DNA of 64,000 nt from Pseudomonas cichorii (GTDB lineage: Bacteria > Pseudomonadota > Gammaproteobacteria > Pseudomonadales > Pseudomonadaceae). The notes beneath the pieces were generated by a model. That model was not told the DNA's origin and searched no databases. It worked only from the letters and a program-made list of their open reading frames with translations. Below, one piece after another: positions 38,900 to 48,880 of the stretch. Location of the stretch: positions 434,001 to 498,000 of the forward strand of contig NZ_BLVZ01000001.1 in assembly GCF_015471405.1 (NCBI RefSeq). The letters are read 5' to 3'. Position 1 is the stretch's first letter, and every line of letters begins with the position of its first letter. The translations under genes were made by a program, and so were the position numbers.

Positions 38900-41800
38900 A
38901 GGAAAATCTCCGTTTTTTCCGTCGCAGCGGCGTATTTCGCGAGGGTAGGTTGTTCAAACAGGGTTTTGACGTCGGCTTCAATGCCTGCCTGACGTACCCT
39001 TTCCATCAGGCTGACCGCCAGCAACGAGTGACCGCCCAGTTCAAAGAAATGGTCATGACGCCCTACACGCTCGACCTTGAGCACATCGGCCCAGATCTGC
39101 GCCAGGATGATTTCGGTTTCGCCTTGCGGCGCTTCATAGCCTCGGCTGATCAGGGCTTGCTGGTCTGGCGCAGGCAATGCCTTGCGGTCCAGCTTGCCGT
39201 TTGGCGTCAGTGGCAGTTTTTCAAGATGGACATAGGCCGCCGGGACCATGTATTCCGGCAACTGGCTTTGCAGATGGGTGCGCAAGGTTTCCAGATCGAC
39301 TTCGGCAATGGTCGAGGTGAAATACGCCACCAGACGCTTGTCCCCCGGCACGTCTTCACGGGCCATGACCACCGCTTCTTTCACACTCTCATGGCGAGCC
39401 AGCCTGGCTTCGATCTCGCCCAGTTCGATACGGAAACCGCGAATCTTCACCTGATCGTCGTTACGGCCCAGGTATTCGATATTGCCATCTGCCAGCCAAC
39501 GACCCAGGTCGCCAGTGCGATACATGCGGGCGCCAGCGTTGAATGGATCTTCAAGGAAGCGTTCGGCCGTCAGGTCATCGCGGTTCAGGTAACCGCGCGC
39601 CACGCCCGCACCGCCGATATAGATCTCGCCCGGAACACCCAGCGGCACCGGCTGGCGATGTTCGTCCAGCAGATAGAACTGGGTATTGGCGACCGGCTTG
39701 CCGATATGGGACGCAAAACCATCTTCGCGGTCCATCTCCACCCAGCTTGAATAGGTGGTGGTTTCCGACGGGCCATAGAGGTTGCACAGACGCTTGACGC
39801 TGGTTTCAGCGAATAACCTTTCAACCAGCGAACCTTTGAGGGCCTCACCCGCGACGTTGACGGTATGAACGTCCGGCCCCAGACCACCCGATTCCAGCAA
39901 CGCTTTCAGGGCCGAAGGCACGGTATTGATCAAGGTGACGTCATGTTCGCCCTCTTGCAGGGCCAGCACGTTCTTGACCACTTCAATGCTGCCGCCAGAA
40001 GCCAGCGGCGCAAAGCACTCGTAAACTGCAAGATCGAAGTTCAGTGAGGTCGAGAACAGGGTTTTGGCCAGGACTTCCGGCTCAAACGCCTGCTGCGCCC
40101 AGGTCAGGAAGTTGACCGTATTGCGGTGCTCGATCATCACGCCTTTAGGCAAGCCAGTCGAACCCGAGGTATAGATCACATACGCCAGATGAGCCGGAGT
40201 CAGGCCCTCGATAACCGGATTGGAAGCCGACTGGTTCTGCCAGGTGATCTCATCCAGATTGACCACAACCGCATCAGCAGCCGACAGCAACTCCAGCGTT
40301 GCGGTCTGCGCCAATACAGCCGCAGGCGCACTGTCCTGCAGCATGTAGGCAAGTCGCTCAACCGGATAAGCAGGGTCCAGAGGCACATAACCACCACCGG
40401 CTTTCAAAATAGCCAGCAGCCCGACCACCATATCGATGCCACGCTCGACACAGATCGCCACCCGTGAATCAGGCACAACGCCTTGACTGCGCAGGTGGTG
40501 AGCCAAACGGTTGGCCCGCTCATTGAGCGCCTTATAGCTCAGGCGCTCATCGCCAGACACCAGTGCAACCGCATCCGGCGTACGTTCGACCTGAGCCTCG
40601 AACAGGCCATGAACGGTCTGATCGAGAGGATATGGAACCTGAGTGGCATTGAAGCCGGAAATCACCTCGTCCCGCTCTTGGGCAGGCAGAATTTTCAGTG
40701 CATGCAACGGCAGGCCGGGTGCTGACTCCAGAGCATCGGCCAGGCTTTCCAGCGCGGTGTTCATATAACCCGCAACACGCGGCGAAGCGATGGCCGCCAC
40801 GGTCTGCACCGTAAGAAGGAAACCTTCGCCCAGATCATCCACCGACAGCATGAACGGATAGTTGGTCCGCTCCATCACTTCCAGTACTTCGGCACCGCCC
40901 CAGCGCTCGACCTCTTCATCGGTCTGGGTCGGGCTATGGCGATAGTTGAGCAAAGCGCTGAACAACGGCATGGATGCGGGTACGCCGCTGCAACGCTGGG
41001 CCAGCGCCAAGGAAGCATGTTCGTGGCCCAGCAGAGCGGTCAGGCGCGCATGGGTCTGGCGAACACCCTGGCTGACGCTGACAGCACCCAGTGCAACCCG
41101 CACTGGCAGCGTATTGATAAACATCCCCAAAGCACGCTCGGCACCGCTGCCACTCTGCATACGCCCCAGTAGCACCGTGCCGAACACTACATCGCTGCGC
41201 CCTGACAGACTGCCTACCACCTGAGCCCAGGCCAGATGGTGAAGGCTGGCCGGGCTGACGCCCAGTTTGCGGGACAGGCCGCGCAAACGCGCACTCAAGG
41301 CAGCATCCAGCTTGAACCTGCACTCCTCGACACCACGGCCGTCACCCTGCACTTCCTGCAGGCCCAGCGGCAATGTCGGCTCCTCCACATCGGCAAGCAT
41401 CTCGCGGAAGAAGCTTTCATGGGCTGCCTGACTGACGGCCATTCTGGCCTGGGCGACATAGCGACGATATGGCATCGGCGTGTCGAGCCCGGACAGTTCA
41501 CCGCTCAGAATGAGCTGCATTTCATGCTGCATCACTTCCAGCGCGGTATGGTCGAGGGCGATGTGGTGGAACAGCAGGATCGCGACCCAGCGACCGTTCG
41601 GTTCATCATGAGCGCAAGCCATGCGCATCAGCGGAGCCTGTCCCAGGTCGAGACGGCGGTCACGCGGATCGAACAGTGCCTGCAACTGGCTGGCGATATC
41701 ACCCAGGGACGCATCCAGCTCAAGGGTTTCGACGATCAGGCGGGCCTGGCGCAGCACCACTTGCACAGGCTGCTCCAGGCCATCCCAGATCAACGCAGTA

Positions 41801-42080
41801 CGAAGAATGTCGTGACGATCGATAACGCTTTGCAACGCAGCAATGAAGCTGTCGAGCTGTGCCCGACTGTCCATGGCGAAAGCAGCCTGCAGCAGGTAAG
41901 GATCACCCTGCCCGGCAGAAATATGGTGGTAGAGAATCCCTTCCTGTAGCGGTGCAAGCGGGTAGATATCCTGAATATTGGCCGCACCGCCCGGCATGGC
42001 GGCAACGATCCGCTCGACAGCACTCTGCTCCAGGTCCAGCAAGGTGAGCATTGATGCGGTGATGTGTTCACAACCTTCAG
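38896..42080 (-). other. SypA module 3 (C-A-T): Ala3
   Basis: The A pocket is D-L-Y-N-N-A-L-T-Y (Ala). The C domain is dual (LYHHISAGQGDPY; HHIALDH), so Pro2 is predicted D. The A domain is almost identical in DNA to SypC modules 2 and 6. Confidence 0.83.
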
Positions 42081-45000
42081 AAATGCCGTTATCCGGAATC
42101 TGCAGGGCTTCTTCGACACCACCGACAGCGGCGGCCAGAGCAGACAGGGTCGGCTGGCTGAACAGCACGCGAACATCGGCATCCAGATCAAGCTGGCGCA
42201 TACGCTCGATCAGCTTCACCGCCAGCAGCGAATGGCCGCCCAGCTCGAAGAAGTGATCGTGACGACCGACCTGCGCAACACCCAGTATCTGCGACCAAAG
42301 GCTGGCCAGAGTCGTTTCGATGTTGCCTCGCGGTGCTTCATAGGCCTGACTGACGAATGCCGTGGCGTCCGGCGCGGGCAAGGAGCGACGGTCCAGCTTG
42401 CCGTTGGCCGATACCGGCATTTTTTCCAGTTCGACATAAGCGGCCGGGATCATGTAGTCCGGCAAGCACGCCTGCAAGTGAGCGCGCAGCACATCGGCCG
42501 AGGCCGGTTCCTGGCCTGGCTGCTGGGTGAAATAGGCAATCAGGCGCTTGTCGCCGGGGTTGTCTTCGCGAGCCAGTACCGCTGCATCACGCACGGTGAT
42601 GTGATCGGTCAGGCGGGATTCGATTTCACCCAGCTCGACCCGGAAGCCACGGATCTTGATCTGGTCATCGTTACGGCCCAGGTACTCGATTACCCCATCA
42701 GCGCTTCGGCAGCCCAGGTCGCCGGTCTTGTACAGGCGGCCCTCGACAAAAGGATCACGCAGAAAACGCTCGGCGGTCAGTTCGTCACGGTTCAGGTAAC
42801 CCCGTGCAACACACGTCCCGCCAATGTAGATCTCGCCCGCAACGCCAACCGGTACGGGCTGGAACTGCTCATCGAGCAGGTAAATACGGGTGTTGGCCAC
42901 CGGCACGCCAATGGCCGGCAAGGTTGGCCAATGCGCCACGTTCACCGGCAAGGTAAACGAAGTGGTGACATGGGATTCGGTCGGGCCGTAGTGGTTATGC
43001 AGCCGACACTCGGACAAATGCTCGAACAGTGCGCGGATCGGCGCGGTAATGCGCAATTGCTCACCGGCGGTGACGATCTCACGCAAGGAGCAGGTTTGCT
43101 GACGCAACGACGGATCATCGATCAACGCCTCGGCCAGTGCCTGCAAGGCAATGCACGGCAGATAGAGGCGCTCGATACGCGCTTCGCACAGGTGCAGGTA
43201 CAGCTTGCGCAGGTCCAGTCGGGTATCGGCATGAATCAACGACAGTGGCGCACCGGCGCACAGCGTACTGAAGATTTCCTGAAAGGCGACGTCAAAGCCA
43301 AGCGCCGCAAACTGCACGGTCGCCGGAGCGGTATTGCCACTTTTGATGCCCTCGGCAAGCTGCCAGTGCATCAGGTTGACCAGCGGGCCGTGAGGCATGG
43401 CCACGCCTTTGGGCTGGCCGGTGGAACCCGAGGTGTAGATGACGTAGGCCAGATGCTCAGGACGAAGCCCTTGGGCGGCCAGCTCCGGGTTGTGCTCCGG
43501 CTGGCGACTGAATTCTTCTGCCCCTTCGGCCAGGCCGTCGAGCAGCACACCGGGCACGGTGGATTCACTGAACAACCCGGCGATGCTGGCCTGGCTGAGC
43601 ACGGCCTTGGGTGCAGCATCGCGAAGCATGTATTCAAGGCGTTCAGCCGGGTAATCCGGGTCGAGCGGCACATACCCTGCCCCAGCCTTGAGAATGCCCA
43701 GCAGGCCGGCAATCATTTCCGGACTCCGGCGGCAGCAGATCGCGACGCGGTCGTCGAAGCCAACTCCCAGCTCCAGCAGACGATGAGCAATGCGGTTGGC
43801 CTGGCGATTCAGCTCGCCGTAGGTCACACGCTTCGTTTCAAAAGTCACCGCCAGCGCGTCCGGCTGACGCTCGGCCTGGGCCTCGAACAATTGATGCACC
43901 AGCAGATGCGATGCAAAGGCCTGATCACAGGCATTGAAGCCATGCAGCAATTGCTGACGTTCGCTATCCGGCATGAATGCCAGGTCTTGCAATGCGACCT
44001 CGTCAGTGCGGTCCAGTGCATCGGCCAGTTCGGCCAGCACCGCCTGCATGTAATCGGCAATACGCTGTGCGCCGATGCCTGGCACGACCTGTACGGTCAG
44101 GCTGAAGGCATCGCCCAGATCGTCCACCGAAAGCGACAGCGGATAGTTGGTGCGCTCCTCACCGCCTGCCAGCTCGAAGCCCGCCCACTGCAAACCTGCT
44201 CCACCGGTAGATGCGCCAACCGCTGCATGGCGATAGTTGAGCAAGGCGCTGAACAACGGCGTCGGTGCCGCAACGCCGCTACAGCGTTGCGCCAGGGCCA
44301 GCGGCGCATGCTCATGGCCGAGCAAGGCCGCCAGTCTGTCATGGGTCGCTCGTGCTGCGGCCCTGACACTTGGCCCTTGCGCCGCGACACGCAGCGGCAA
44401 GGTATTGATGAACATGCCCAGAGCGCGCTCGGCGTCCTGGCCGCCTTGCAGTCGCCCCATCAGCACCGTGCCGAACACCACATCCTGACGGCCCGACAAG
44501 CGCCCCACCACCTGCCCCCAGGCCAGATGATGAAGGCTGGCATTGCTGACACCCAGGCTGCGGGCATGGGCGCGCAGGCGCTGAGCGAGTTGGTCATCCA
44601 GCGTCAATACGGCCTGTTCGATTGCACTGCCGTCACCCCGAACATCCTGCAGACCGAATGGCAGCGTTGGCTCATCCACATCCCCCAGCGCCGCGCTGAA
44701 AAAGGCTTCATGTTCCTCGCGGCTGATACCAAGACGGGATTGGGCGACATAGTTGCGATACGGCACGGATGCCGGCAACTCGGCGCCTTGCCCTGCAATG
44801 TGTGCCTGGATTTCGGCACCCAGAATGCGCAGCGATGTGGCGTCATCGATCAGGTGATGGAAGAGAATGACCGCGACCCAGCCGCCACGGACTACGTCTT
44901 GGGCCACATGCAGCTCCATCAGCGGAGCCTGGCGCAGGTCGAAACGCATGTGCCGTGGATCCAGCAAGGCTTGCAACTGACCGGCAATATCGCCGTCAGC

Positions 45001-48000
45001 CCCTTGCAGCTCATGCTCGCGAACCCGCAACGGCGCCTCGCGCCAGACAACTTGCACAGGCTCGTCAAGGCCTTCCCAGGCAATGGAAGTGCGCAGGATA
45101 TCGTGACGTTCGACCACGGCCTGCAGCGCCTGGACAAATGCATCGACCCGGGCGCGACTGTCCATGCGCAGTGTGCCTTGCAACAGATAGGGGTCGCCTT
45201 CAGGTGTCGCAAGGTGGTGATAGAGAATGCCTTCCTGCAAAGGCACCAGCGCATAGATATCCTGGACATTGGCCACGCCCCCAGGAACGCCCGCCACCAC
45301 GGCATCGATCTGTTCCTGGCTCAGACGGGCCAGCGGCAGCATCTGCGGAGTAATGCGCTGTACGCCCGGCTCGATGAGGTTGACCGGCACCGCGACATCT
45401 CGACCGGAACCCGCCGTTTCGGCCAGCCCCGACAAGGTCGGCTGACCGAACAAGACCCGTACATCGACCTTCAGCCCCGTATCGCGCATGCGCTCGATCA
45501 GCTTGACTGCCAACAGCGAATCGCCTCCCAGCTCAAAGAACTGGTCATGACGGCTGATGCGTTCGACCCCGAGCAGCTCGCTCCACAGGTCAGCCAGAAC
45601 CGTTTCCACCGGGCCTTGCGGCGCTTCGTATTCACGTCGTGCGAAAGCTGATGCGTCAGGCGCTGGCAATGCCTTGCGGTCCAGCTTGCCGTTGCCGGTC
45701 AGGGGGAAGTCGGCCAATAGCACAAAGGCACTCGGTACCATGTAATCGGCCAGGTTCTGCAACAGCTCAGAACGCAGATCGCTTGCGGTCGGCGTCTGGC
45801 CTGGCTGAGGGATCACATAACCCACCAGACGTTTGTCGCCCGGCTCGTCCTGACGCGCAATCACCACCGCTTCGCGGACCCCGGCACAGGCTGCGAGACG
45901 GCTTTCGATCTCGCCCAGTTCGATTCGGAAACCACGGACTTTCACCTGATCATCGTTACGCCCCAGATAGTCGAGGTTGCCGTCTGCCGTCCAGCGCGCA
46001 AGGTCCCCGGAACGGTACATCCGTGCGCCCGGTGTAGCATCGAAGGAGTCTTTCAGGAAGCGCTCTGCATCCAGCTGCGGACGGTTCAGATAACCTCGCG
46101 CCACACCGGCACCCCCTACATACAGCTCGGCGACCACACCCGGAGGCACCGGCTGGCCATAGTCATCGAGCAGGTACAGGCGCAGATCGGGGATACGCTT
46201 GCCGATGGGGCTGACACCGCCATCGACATCCGCCCGGGACAGCGGATGGCAGGTGACGTGTACGGTGGTTTCAGTAATGCCGTACATGTTGAAGAGTTGA
46301 GTGTCGGCATTCGCCTTGCGCGCATACCACGGCTTGAGAATCCCCGTATCCAGTGCTTCACCCCCAAAGATCACTTGGCGCAGTGCATGGGGCCGAGGAC
46401 TTTCACCCTGGGCAGCGATGATCTGGCGGAACGCGCTGGGCGTCTGGTTGAGCACCGTAACACCGGCCTCGCACAGCAGTTCGTAACAGGCCTCGGGCGA
46501 ACGGGTGGTCAGTTGCGGTACCAGCAACAAACGGCCGCCATGCAACAGCGCGCCCCAGATTTCCCAGACCGAAAAGTCGAAGGCAAACGAGTGAAACAGT
46601 GCCCAGACGTCGTCGGCACCGAAGTCGAACCACACCCGTGTTGCCGAGAACAGGCGCGTGACATTGCGATGCTCGACCATCACGCCCTTGGGTTGCCCGG
46701 TGGAACCCGAGGTGTAGATCACATAGGCCAGATGCCCCGGCTCAAGCCCATCAACCTGCGGGTTCTCTTCGGACTGCTCGGTAAAACCCGCTGCCTCGGG
46801 CTGGTCGAGAAGCAGGACAGGAATGCCCTGAGCCGGCAAGTGCTCAAGGTGTGCAGACTCGGTCAGTAACGCCAGCGGCGTGCTGTCGTCCAGCATGAAC
46901 GCCAGGCGCTCCAGTGGATAAGCGGGATCCAGCGGCACATAACCGGCACCGGCCTTGAGAATACCCAGCAAGCCGATGATCATCCTTGGGCCACGCTCGA
47001 CACAGATGCCTACCCGATCGTCAGGCCCGATCCCCAACAGTCTCAGGCGATGGGCTACCTGATTGGCCTGGGCATTGAGCTGGCCGTAGGTGACGCTCTG
47101 CCCTTCATGCAGCAATGCCACGGCATCGGGTCGAGCCTGGGCCTGCGCCTCGAAACGGGCATGAATGGTCCCGGTGTCGTCTTCGGCTGGCTGTCCATGG
47201 TTCCAGGCCTCAAGCAGTTGCGCCTCGCCCGGCGTTGGCAGACTGAAGCCGTGTACCGGCAATTGCGGGTTTTTCAGCCCCTGTTCCAGTACATGCATGA
47301 AGCGCTCGGCGAGACTTTCGACTTCATCGGCCTGGAAAAACGCTTCGTTGTAGATGTACTCCAGCCAGACCTCATCCGTGTGCGGATTGGCCCGTATGTG
47401 CAAGGCAAGAGGTGTCTGTTCATGGCCGTTGGCGCATTTGACCGAGTAGGCAGTCGCTTCGCCGAACGCGAGACGGTGATCGCTCACTTCGTATGAAACC
47501 GAAAGGTCAAAAACCTGATCGCGGCCGTCGCGCAGCAGCCCCAGCGAGCGGTTCATGTCACTCAAGGGGAAACGCTGGTTGCGGTAATCCTGCTTGAGGG
47601 CGCGGGCCACCTCACTGACCAGCTCACCAAAGCCCAGATCGGCGTCGAATTGAAGACGTACTGCACTGACCTGAGTGAACAGGCCAATGGTGTTGCGGAA
47701 GTTCGCATTGGAACGGTTGAGTACCGGCAGACCGATGACCAGCTCTTCCCGGCGGGACGTGCGCATGAAATACACATAGAGCGCCGCCATGAGCACATGG
47801 AAGCGCGAACACTGGCGAGGCTCGGCAACCTGAGCGATACGTTCAAGCAGTGTCGCCGGATAACGGCGTGATACATGACCACCGGGAGCCACAGCCCCGG
47901 CATGGCGAGCCAGGTGCCGCGGCTCGAACAGCGGCTCGGGAACGTCCTGATATTTGCCCAGCCAGTAATCCTGATCGCGGGCGTAGCGTTTCGAGTTGCG

Positions 48001-48567
48001 GTAGGCAATGTCGTCCTGAATGTAGTGGACGTAAGACGGAGCCAGGGTGTCAGCAGACGTGCCATGCACAGCGCCATACAGCTCGCCCAGTTCCTTGAGC
48101 AGAAGCGAAATGCCCCAGCCATCGATCACGATATGGTGCGCCTGGACTCCCAGATAGCTGAGGTGATCATTGATCCTGAGCAGTTGCAGACGCACCAGCG
48201 GCGAGCCATCGAGGTCGAACGGCACACGGTTACGGGCCTGAACGAACTCCAGCGCTGCGGCCTGGGGGTCATCCTGACCGGAGAAATCATGCAGCGACAG
48301 TTGCAGCGGCAAGTCGTCGACAAAGGTCTGAACCGGCAAACCGTCGTCGCCCAGCCCGTTTAACAACACCATCCGCAGCGCATCGTGGCGACGGACCATC
48401 TGGTCTATGGCACGCTGAAGGCGCTCGGCATCAACACTGCCCTCGATGACGGTGTAGCCGCCAATGTTGTAGAGAGGAACGTCACTGCGCACGGCCTGAT
48501 CGAGCCAGATATCACGCTGGGCGGCGGTGAGTGGATAAGTGTTGGGCACGGAAAGGGACTGGTTCAT
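38896..48567 (-). CDS. sypA: Syringopeptin-type NRPS SypA, lipoinitiating, three modules
   Basis: This is the first synthetase. It accepts the fatty acyl starter and builds residues 1-3 (Thr/Dhb-Pro-Ala). It has about 3223 residues from the ATG at 48567, chosen because AAGGAG lies 8 bases upstream and the protein then begins MNQSLSVPNTYPLTAAQ. An in-frame ATG at 48618 has no such RBS. Domains are a starter C (residues 10-450, HHIVIDG), A1, T1 (LGGDSLL near 1012), dual C2, A2, T2 (near 2109), dual C3, A3 and T3 (near 3178). It ends EKTEIFL and overlaps the sypB GTG. Transcription probably starts in the 313-base gap upstream, which carries a candidate syr-syp box. Three modules against five in P. 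syringae SypA (from memory) shorten the N-terminal arm of the product. Confidence 0.96.
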   Translation of the reverse strand: MNQSLSVPNTYPLTAAQRDIWLDQAVRSDVPLYNIGGYTVIEGSVDAERLQRAIDQMVRRHDALRMVLLNGLGDDGLPVQTFVDDLPLQLSLHDFSGQDDPQAAALEFVQARNRVPFDLDGSPLVRLQLLRINDHLSYLGVQAHHIVIDGWGISLLLKELGELYGAVHGTSADTLAPSYVHYIQDDIAYRNSKRYARDQDYWLGKYQDVPEPLFEPRHLARHAGAVAPGGHVSRRYPATLLERIAQVAEPRQCSRFHVLMAALYVYFMRTSRREELVIGLPVLNRSNANFRNTIGLFTQVSAVRLQFDADLGFGELVSEVARALKQDYRNQRFPLSDMNRSLGLLRDGRDQVFDLSVSYEVSDHRLAFGEATAYSVKCANGHEQTPLALHIRANPHTDEVWLEYIYNEAFFQADEVESLAERFMHVLEQGLKNPQLPVHGFSLPTPGEAQLLEAWNHGQPAEDDTGTIHARFEAQAQARPDAVALLHEGQSVTYGQLNAQANQVAHRLRLLGIGPDDRVGICVERGPRMIIGLLGILKAGAGYVPLDPAYPLERLAFMLDDSTPLALLTESAHLEHLPAQGIPVLLLDQPEAAGFTEQSEENPQVDGLEPGHLAYVIYTSGSTGQPKGVMVEHRNVTRLFSATRVWFDFGADDVWALFHSFAFDFSVWEIWGALLHGGRLLLVPQLTTRSPEACYELLCEAGVTVLNQTPSAFRQIIAAQGESPRPHALRQVIFGGEALDTGILKPWYARKANADTQLFNMYGITETTVHVTCHPLSRADVDGGVSPIGKRIPDLRLYLLDDYGQPVPPGVVAELYVGGAGVARGYLNRPQLDAERFLKDSFDATPGARMYRSGDLARWTADGNLDYLGRNDDQVKVRGFRIELGEIESRLAACAGVREAVVIARQDEPGDKRLVGYVIPQPGQTPTASDLRSELLQNLADYMVPSAFVLLADFPLTGNGKLDRKALPAPDASAFARREYEAPQGPVETVLADLWSELLGVERISRHDQFFELGGDSLLAVKLIERMRDTGLKVDVRVLFGQPTLSGLAETAGSGRDVAVPVNLIEPGVQRITPQMLPLARLSQEQIDAVVAGVPGGVANVQDIYALVPLQEGILYHHLATPEGDPYLLQGTLRMDSRARVDAFVQALQAVVERHDILRTSIAWEGLDEPVQVVWREAPLRVREHELQGADGDIAGQLQALLDPRHMRFDLRQAPLMELHVAQDVVRGGWVAVILFHHLIDDATSLRILGAEIQAHIAGQGAELPASVPYRNYVAQSRLGISREEHEAFFSAALGDVDEPTLPFGLQDVRGDGSAIEQAVLTLDDQLAQRLRAHARSLGVSNASLHHLAWGQVVGRLSGRQDVVFGTVLMGRLQGGQDAERALGMFINTLPLRVAAQGPSVRAAARATHDRLAALLGHEHAPLALAQRCSGVAAPTPLFSALLNYRHAAVGASTGGAGLQWAGFELAGGEERTNYPLSLSVDDLGDAFSLTVQVVPGIGAQRIADYMQAVLAELADALDRTDEVALQDLAFMPDSERQQLLHGFNACDQAFASHLLVHQLFEAQAERQPDALAVTFETKRVTYGELNRQANRIAHRLLELGVGFDDRVAICCRRSPEMIAGLLGILKAGAGYVPLDPDYPAERLEYMLRDAAPKAVLSQASIAGLFSESTVPGVLLDGLAEGAEEFSRQPEHNPELAAQGLRPEHLAYVIYTSGSTGQPKGVAMPHGPLVNLMHWQLAEGIKSGNTAPATVQFAALGFDVAFQEIFSTLCAGAPLSLIHADTRLDLRKLYLHLCEARIERLYLPCIALQALAEALIDDPSLRQQTCSLREIVTAGEQLRITAPIRALFEHLSECRLHNHYGPTESHVTTSFTLPVNVAHWPTLPAIGVPVANTRIYLLDEQFQPVPVGVAGEIYIGGTCVARGYLNRDELTAERFLRDPFVEGRLYKTGDLGCRSADGVIEYLGRNDDQIKIRGFRVELGEIESRLTDHITVRDAAVLAREDNPGDKRLIAYFTQQPGQEPASADVLRAHLQACLPDYMIPAAYVELEKMPVSANGKLDRRSLPAPDATAFVSQAYEAPRGNIETTLASLWSQILGVAQVGRHDHFFELGGHSLLAVKLIERMRQLDLDADVRVLFSQPTLSALAAAVGGVEEALQIPDNGISEGCEHITASMLTLLDLEQSAVERIVAAMPGGAANIQDIYPLAPLQEGILYHHISAGQGDPYLLQAAFAMDSRAQLDSFIAALQSVIDRHDILRTALIWDGLEQPVQVVLRQARLIVETLELDASLGDIASQLQALFDPRDRRLDLGQAPLMRMACAHDEPNGRWVAILLFHHIALDHTALEVMQHEMQLILSGELSGLDTPMPYRRYVAQARMAVSQAAHESFFREMLADVEEPTLPLGLQEVQGDGRGVEECRFKLDAALSARLRGLSRKLGVSPASLHHLAWAQVVGSLSGRSDVVFGTVLLGRMQSGSGAERALGMFINTLPVRVALGAVSVSQGVRQTHARLTALLGHEHASLALAQRCSGVPASMPLFSALLNYRHSPTQTDEEVERWGGAEVLEVMERTNYPFMLSVDDLGEGFLLTVQTVAAIASPRVAGYMNTALESLADALESAPGLPLHALKILPAQERDEVISGFNATQVPYPLDQTVHGLFEAQVERTPDAVALVSGDERLSYKALNERANRLAHHLRSQGVVPDSRVAICVERGIDMVVGLLAILKAGGGYVPLDPAYPVERLAYMLQDSAPAAVLAQTATLELLSAADAVVVNLDEITWQNQSASNPVIEGLTPAHLAYVIYTSGSTGLPKGVMIEHRNTVNFLTWAQQAFEPEVLAKTLFSTSLNFDLAVYECFAPLASGGSIEVVKNVLALQEGEHDVTLINTVPSALKALLESGGLGPDVHTVNVAGEALKGSLVERLFAETSVKRLCNLYGPSETTTYSSWVEMDREDGFASHIGKPVANTQFYLLDEHRQPVPLGVPGEIYIGGAGVARGYLNRDDLTAERFLEDPFNAGARMYRTGDLGRWLADGNIEYLGRNDDQVKIRGFRIELGEIEARLARHESVKEAVVMAREDVPGDKRLVAYFTSTIAEVDLETLRTHLQSQLPEYMVPAAYVHLEKLPLTPNGKLDRKALPAPDQQALISRGYEAPQGETEIILAQIWADVLKVERVGRHDHFFELGGHSLLAVSLMERVRQAGIEADVKTLFEQPTLAKYAAATEKTEIFL
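42081..45400 (-). other. SypA module 2 (C-A-T): Pro2
   Basis: The A pocket reads D-V-Q-L-V-A-H-V-T, close to the Pro code DVQLIAHVV. The C domain has the dual first motif (LYHHLATPEGDPY), but its second motif is HHLIDDATS at 44833-44859. This variant is shared only with SypC C5, and both act on a Thr-derived donor expected to be Dhb. Confidence 0.85.
45401..48567 (-). other. SypA module 1 (starter C-A-T): Thr1, predicted Dhb
   Basis: The N-terminal C domain (YPLTAAQRDIWLDQAVRSD) is of the lipoinitiation type that N-acylates the first residue. The A pocket D-F-W-N-I-G-M-V-H is Thr. Residue 1 is Dhb in syringopeptin, corpeptin and tolaasin. Confidence 0.87.
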
Positions 48568-48722
48568 GCAGTTACTCCTTGAATCACACAACGACTGGAC
48601 ACCCGATCCGCCATCCACTTGACCGCCTTGTTTCCAGCAAAAATCGTCATATGTTCTGTCTCGAATAGTCAGGGACTTCGGTATATATGAGGGAACTTTA
48701 ATCAGGCGATCCGGTACATGTA

Positions 48723-48742
48723 TGTCACTTGATACCCGGACA
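48723..48742 (-). promoter_or_regulatory. Candidate syr-syp box upstream of sypA
   Basis: The plus-strand dyad TGTCACT-TGATAC-CCGGACA fits the syr-syp consensus at 11 of 14 arm positions. It is 156 bases before the sypA ATG. A TATATA stretch on the minus strand near 48682-48688 could be a -10 element. The rest of the gap 48568-48880 shows no gene. Confidence 0.5.
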
Positions 48743-48880
48743 AGAAACAGGACGTGCGGTACAAATACCGAATAGGGCGGGCTTGTCCCTGTTTTTCACC
48801 ACAGACAACCCGGCCTCGCAGTGATCGAATACAAATGTGCAAGTAACGTTTGAGCAGTTTCACGCGCAAAGGACGATGAC

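Noticed and set aside
42064..45651. A plus-strand open frame of 1195 codons, and others such as 2160-4271, 18036-19832 and 34373-36220
   Set aside because: They lie entirely antisense to sypA, sypB and sypC, whose conserved NRPS motifs are continuous in the minus frame. High GC in third codon positions leaves the opposite strand open; the products are Gln/His/Arg-rich and resemble nothing.
1..48567. Regularly spaced repeats suggesting a CRISPR or other tandem array
   Set aside because: The spacing of about 3.2 kb equals the length of an NRPS module, and the repeats are coding motifs of C, A and T domains.
48568..48618. Earlier ATG for sypA at 48618
   Set aside because: The 17 extra residues do not resemble an NRPS start, and the ATG at 48567 has AAGGAG at ideal spacing.
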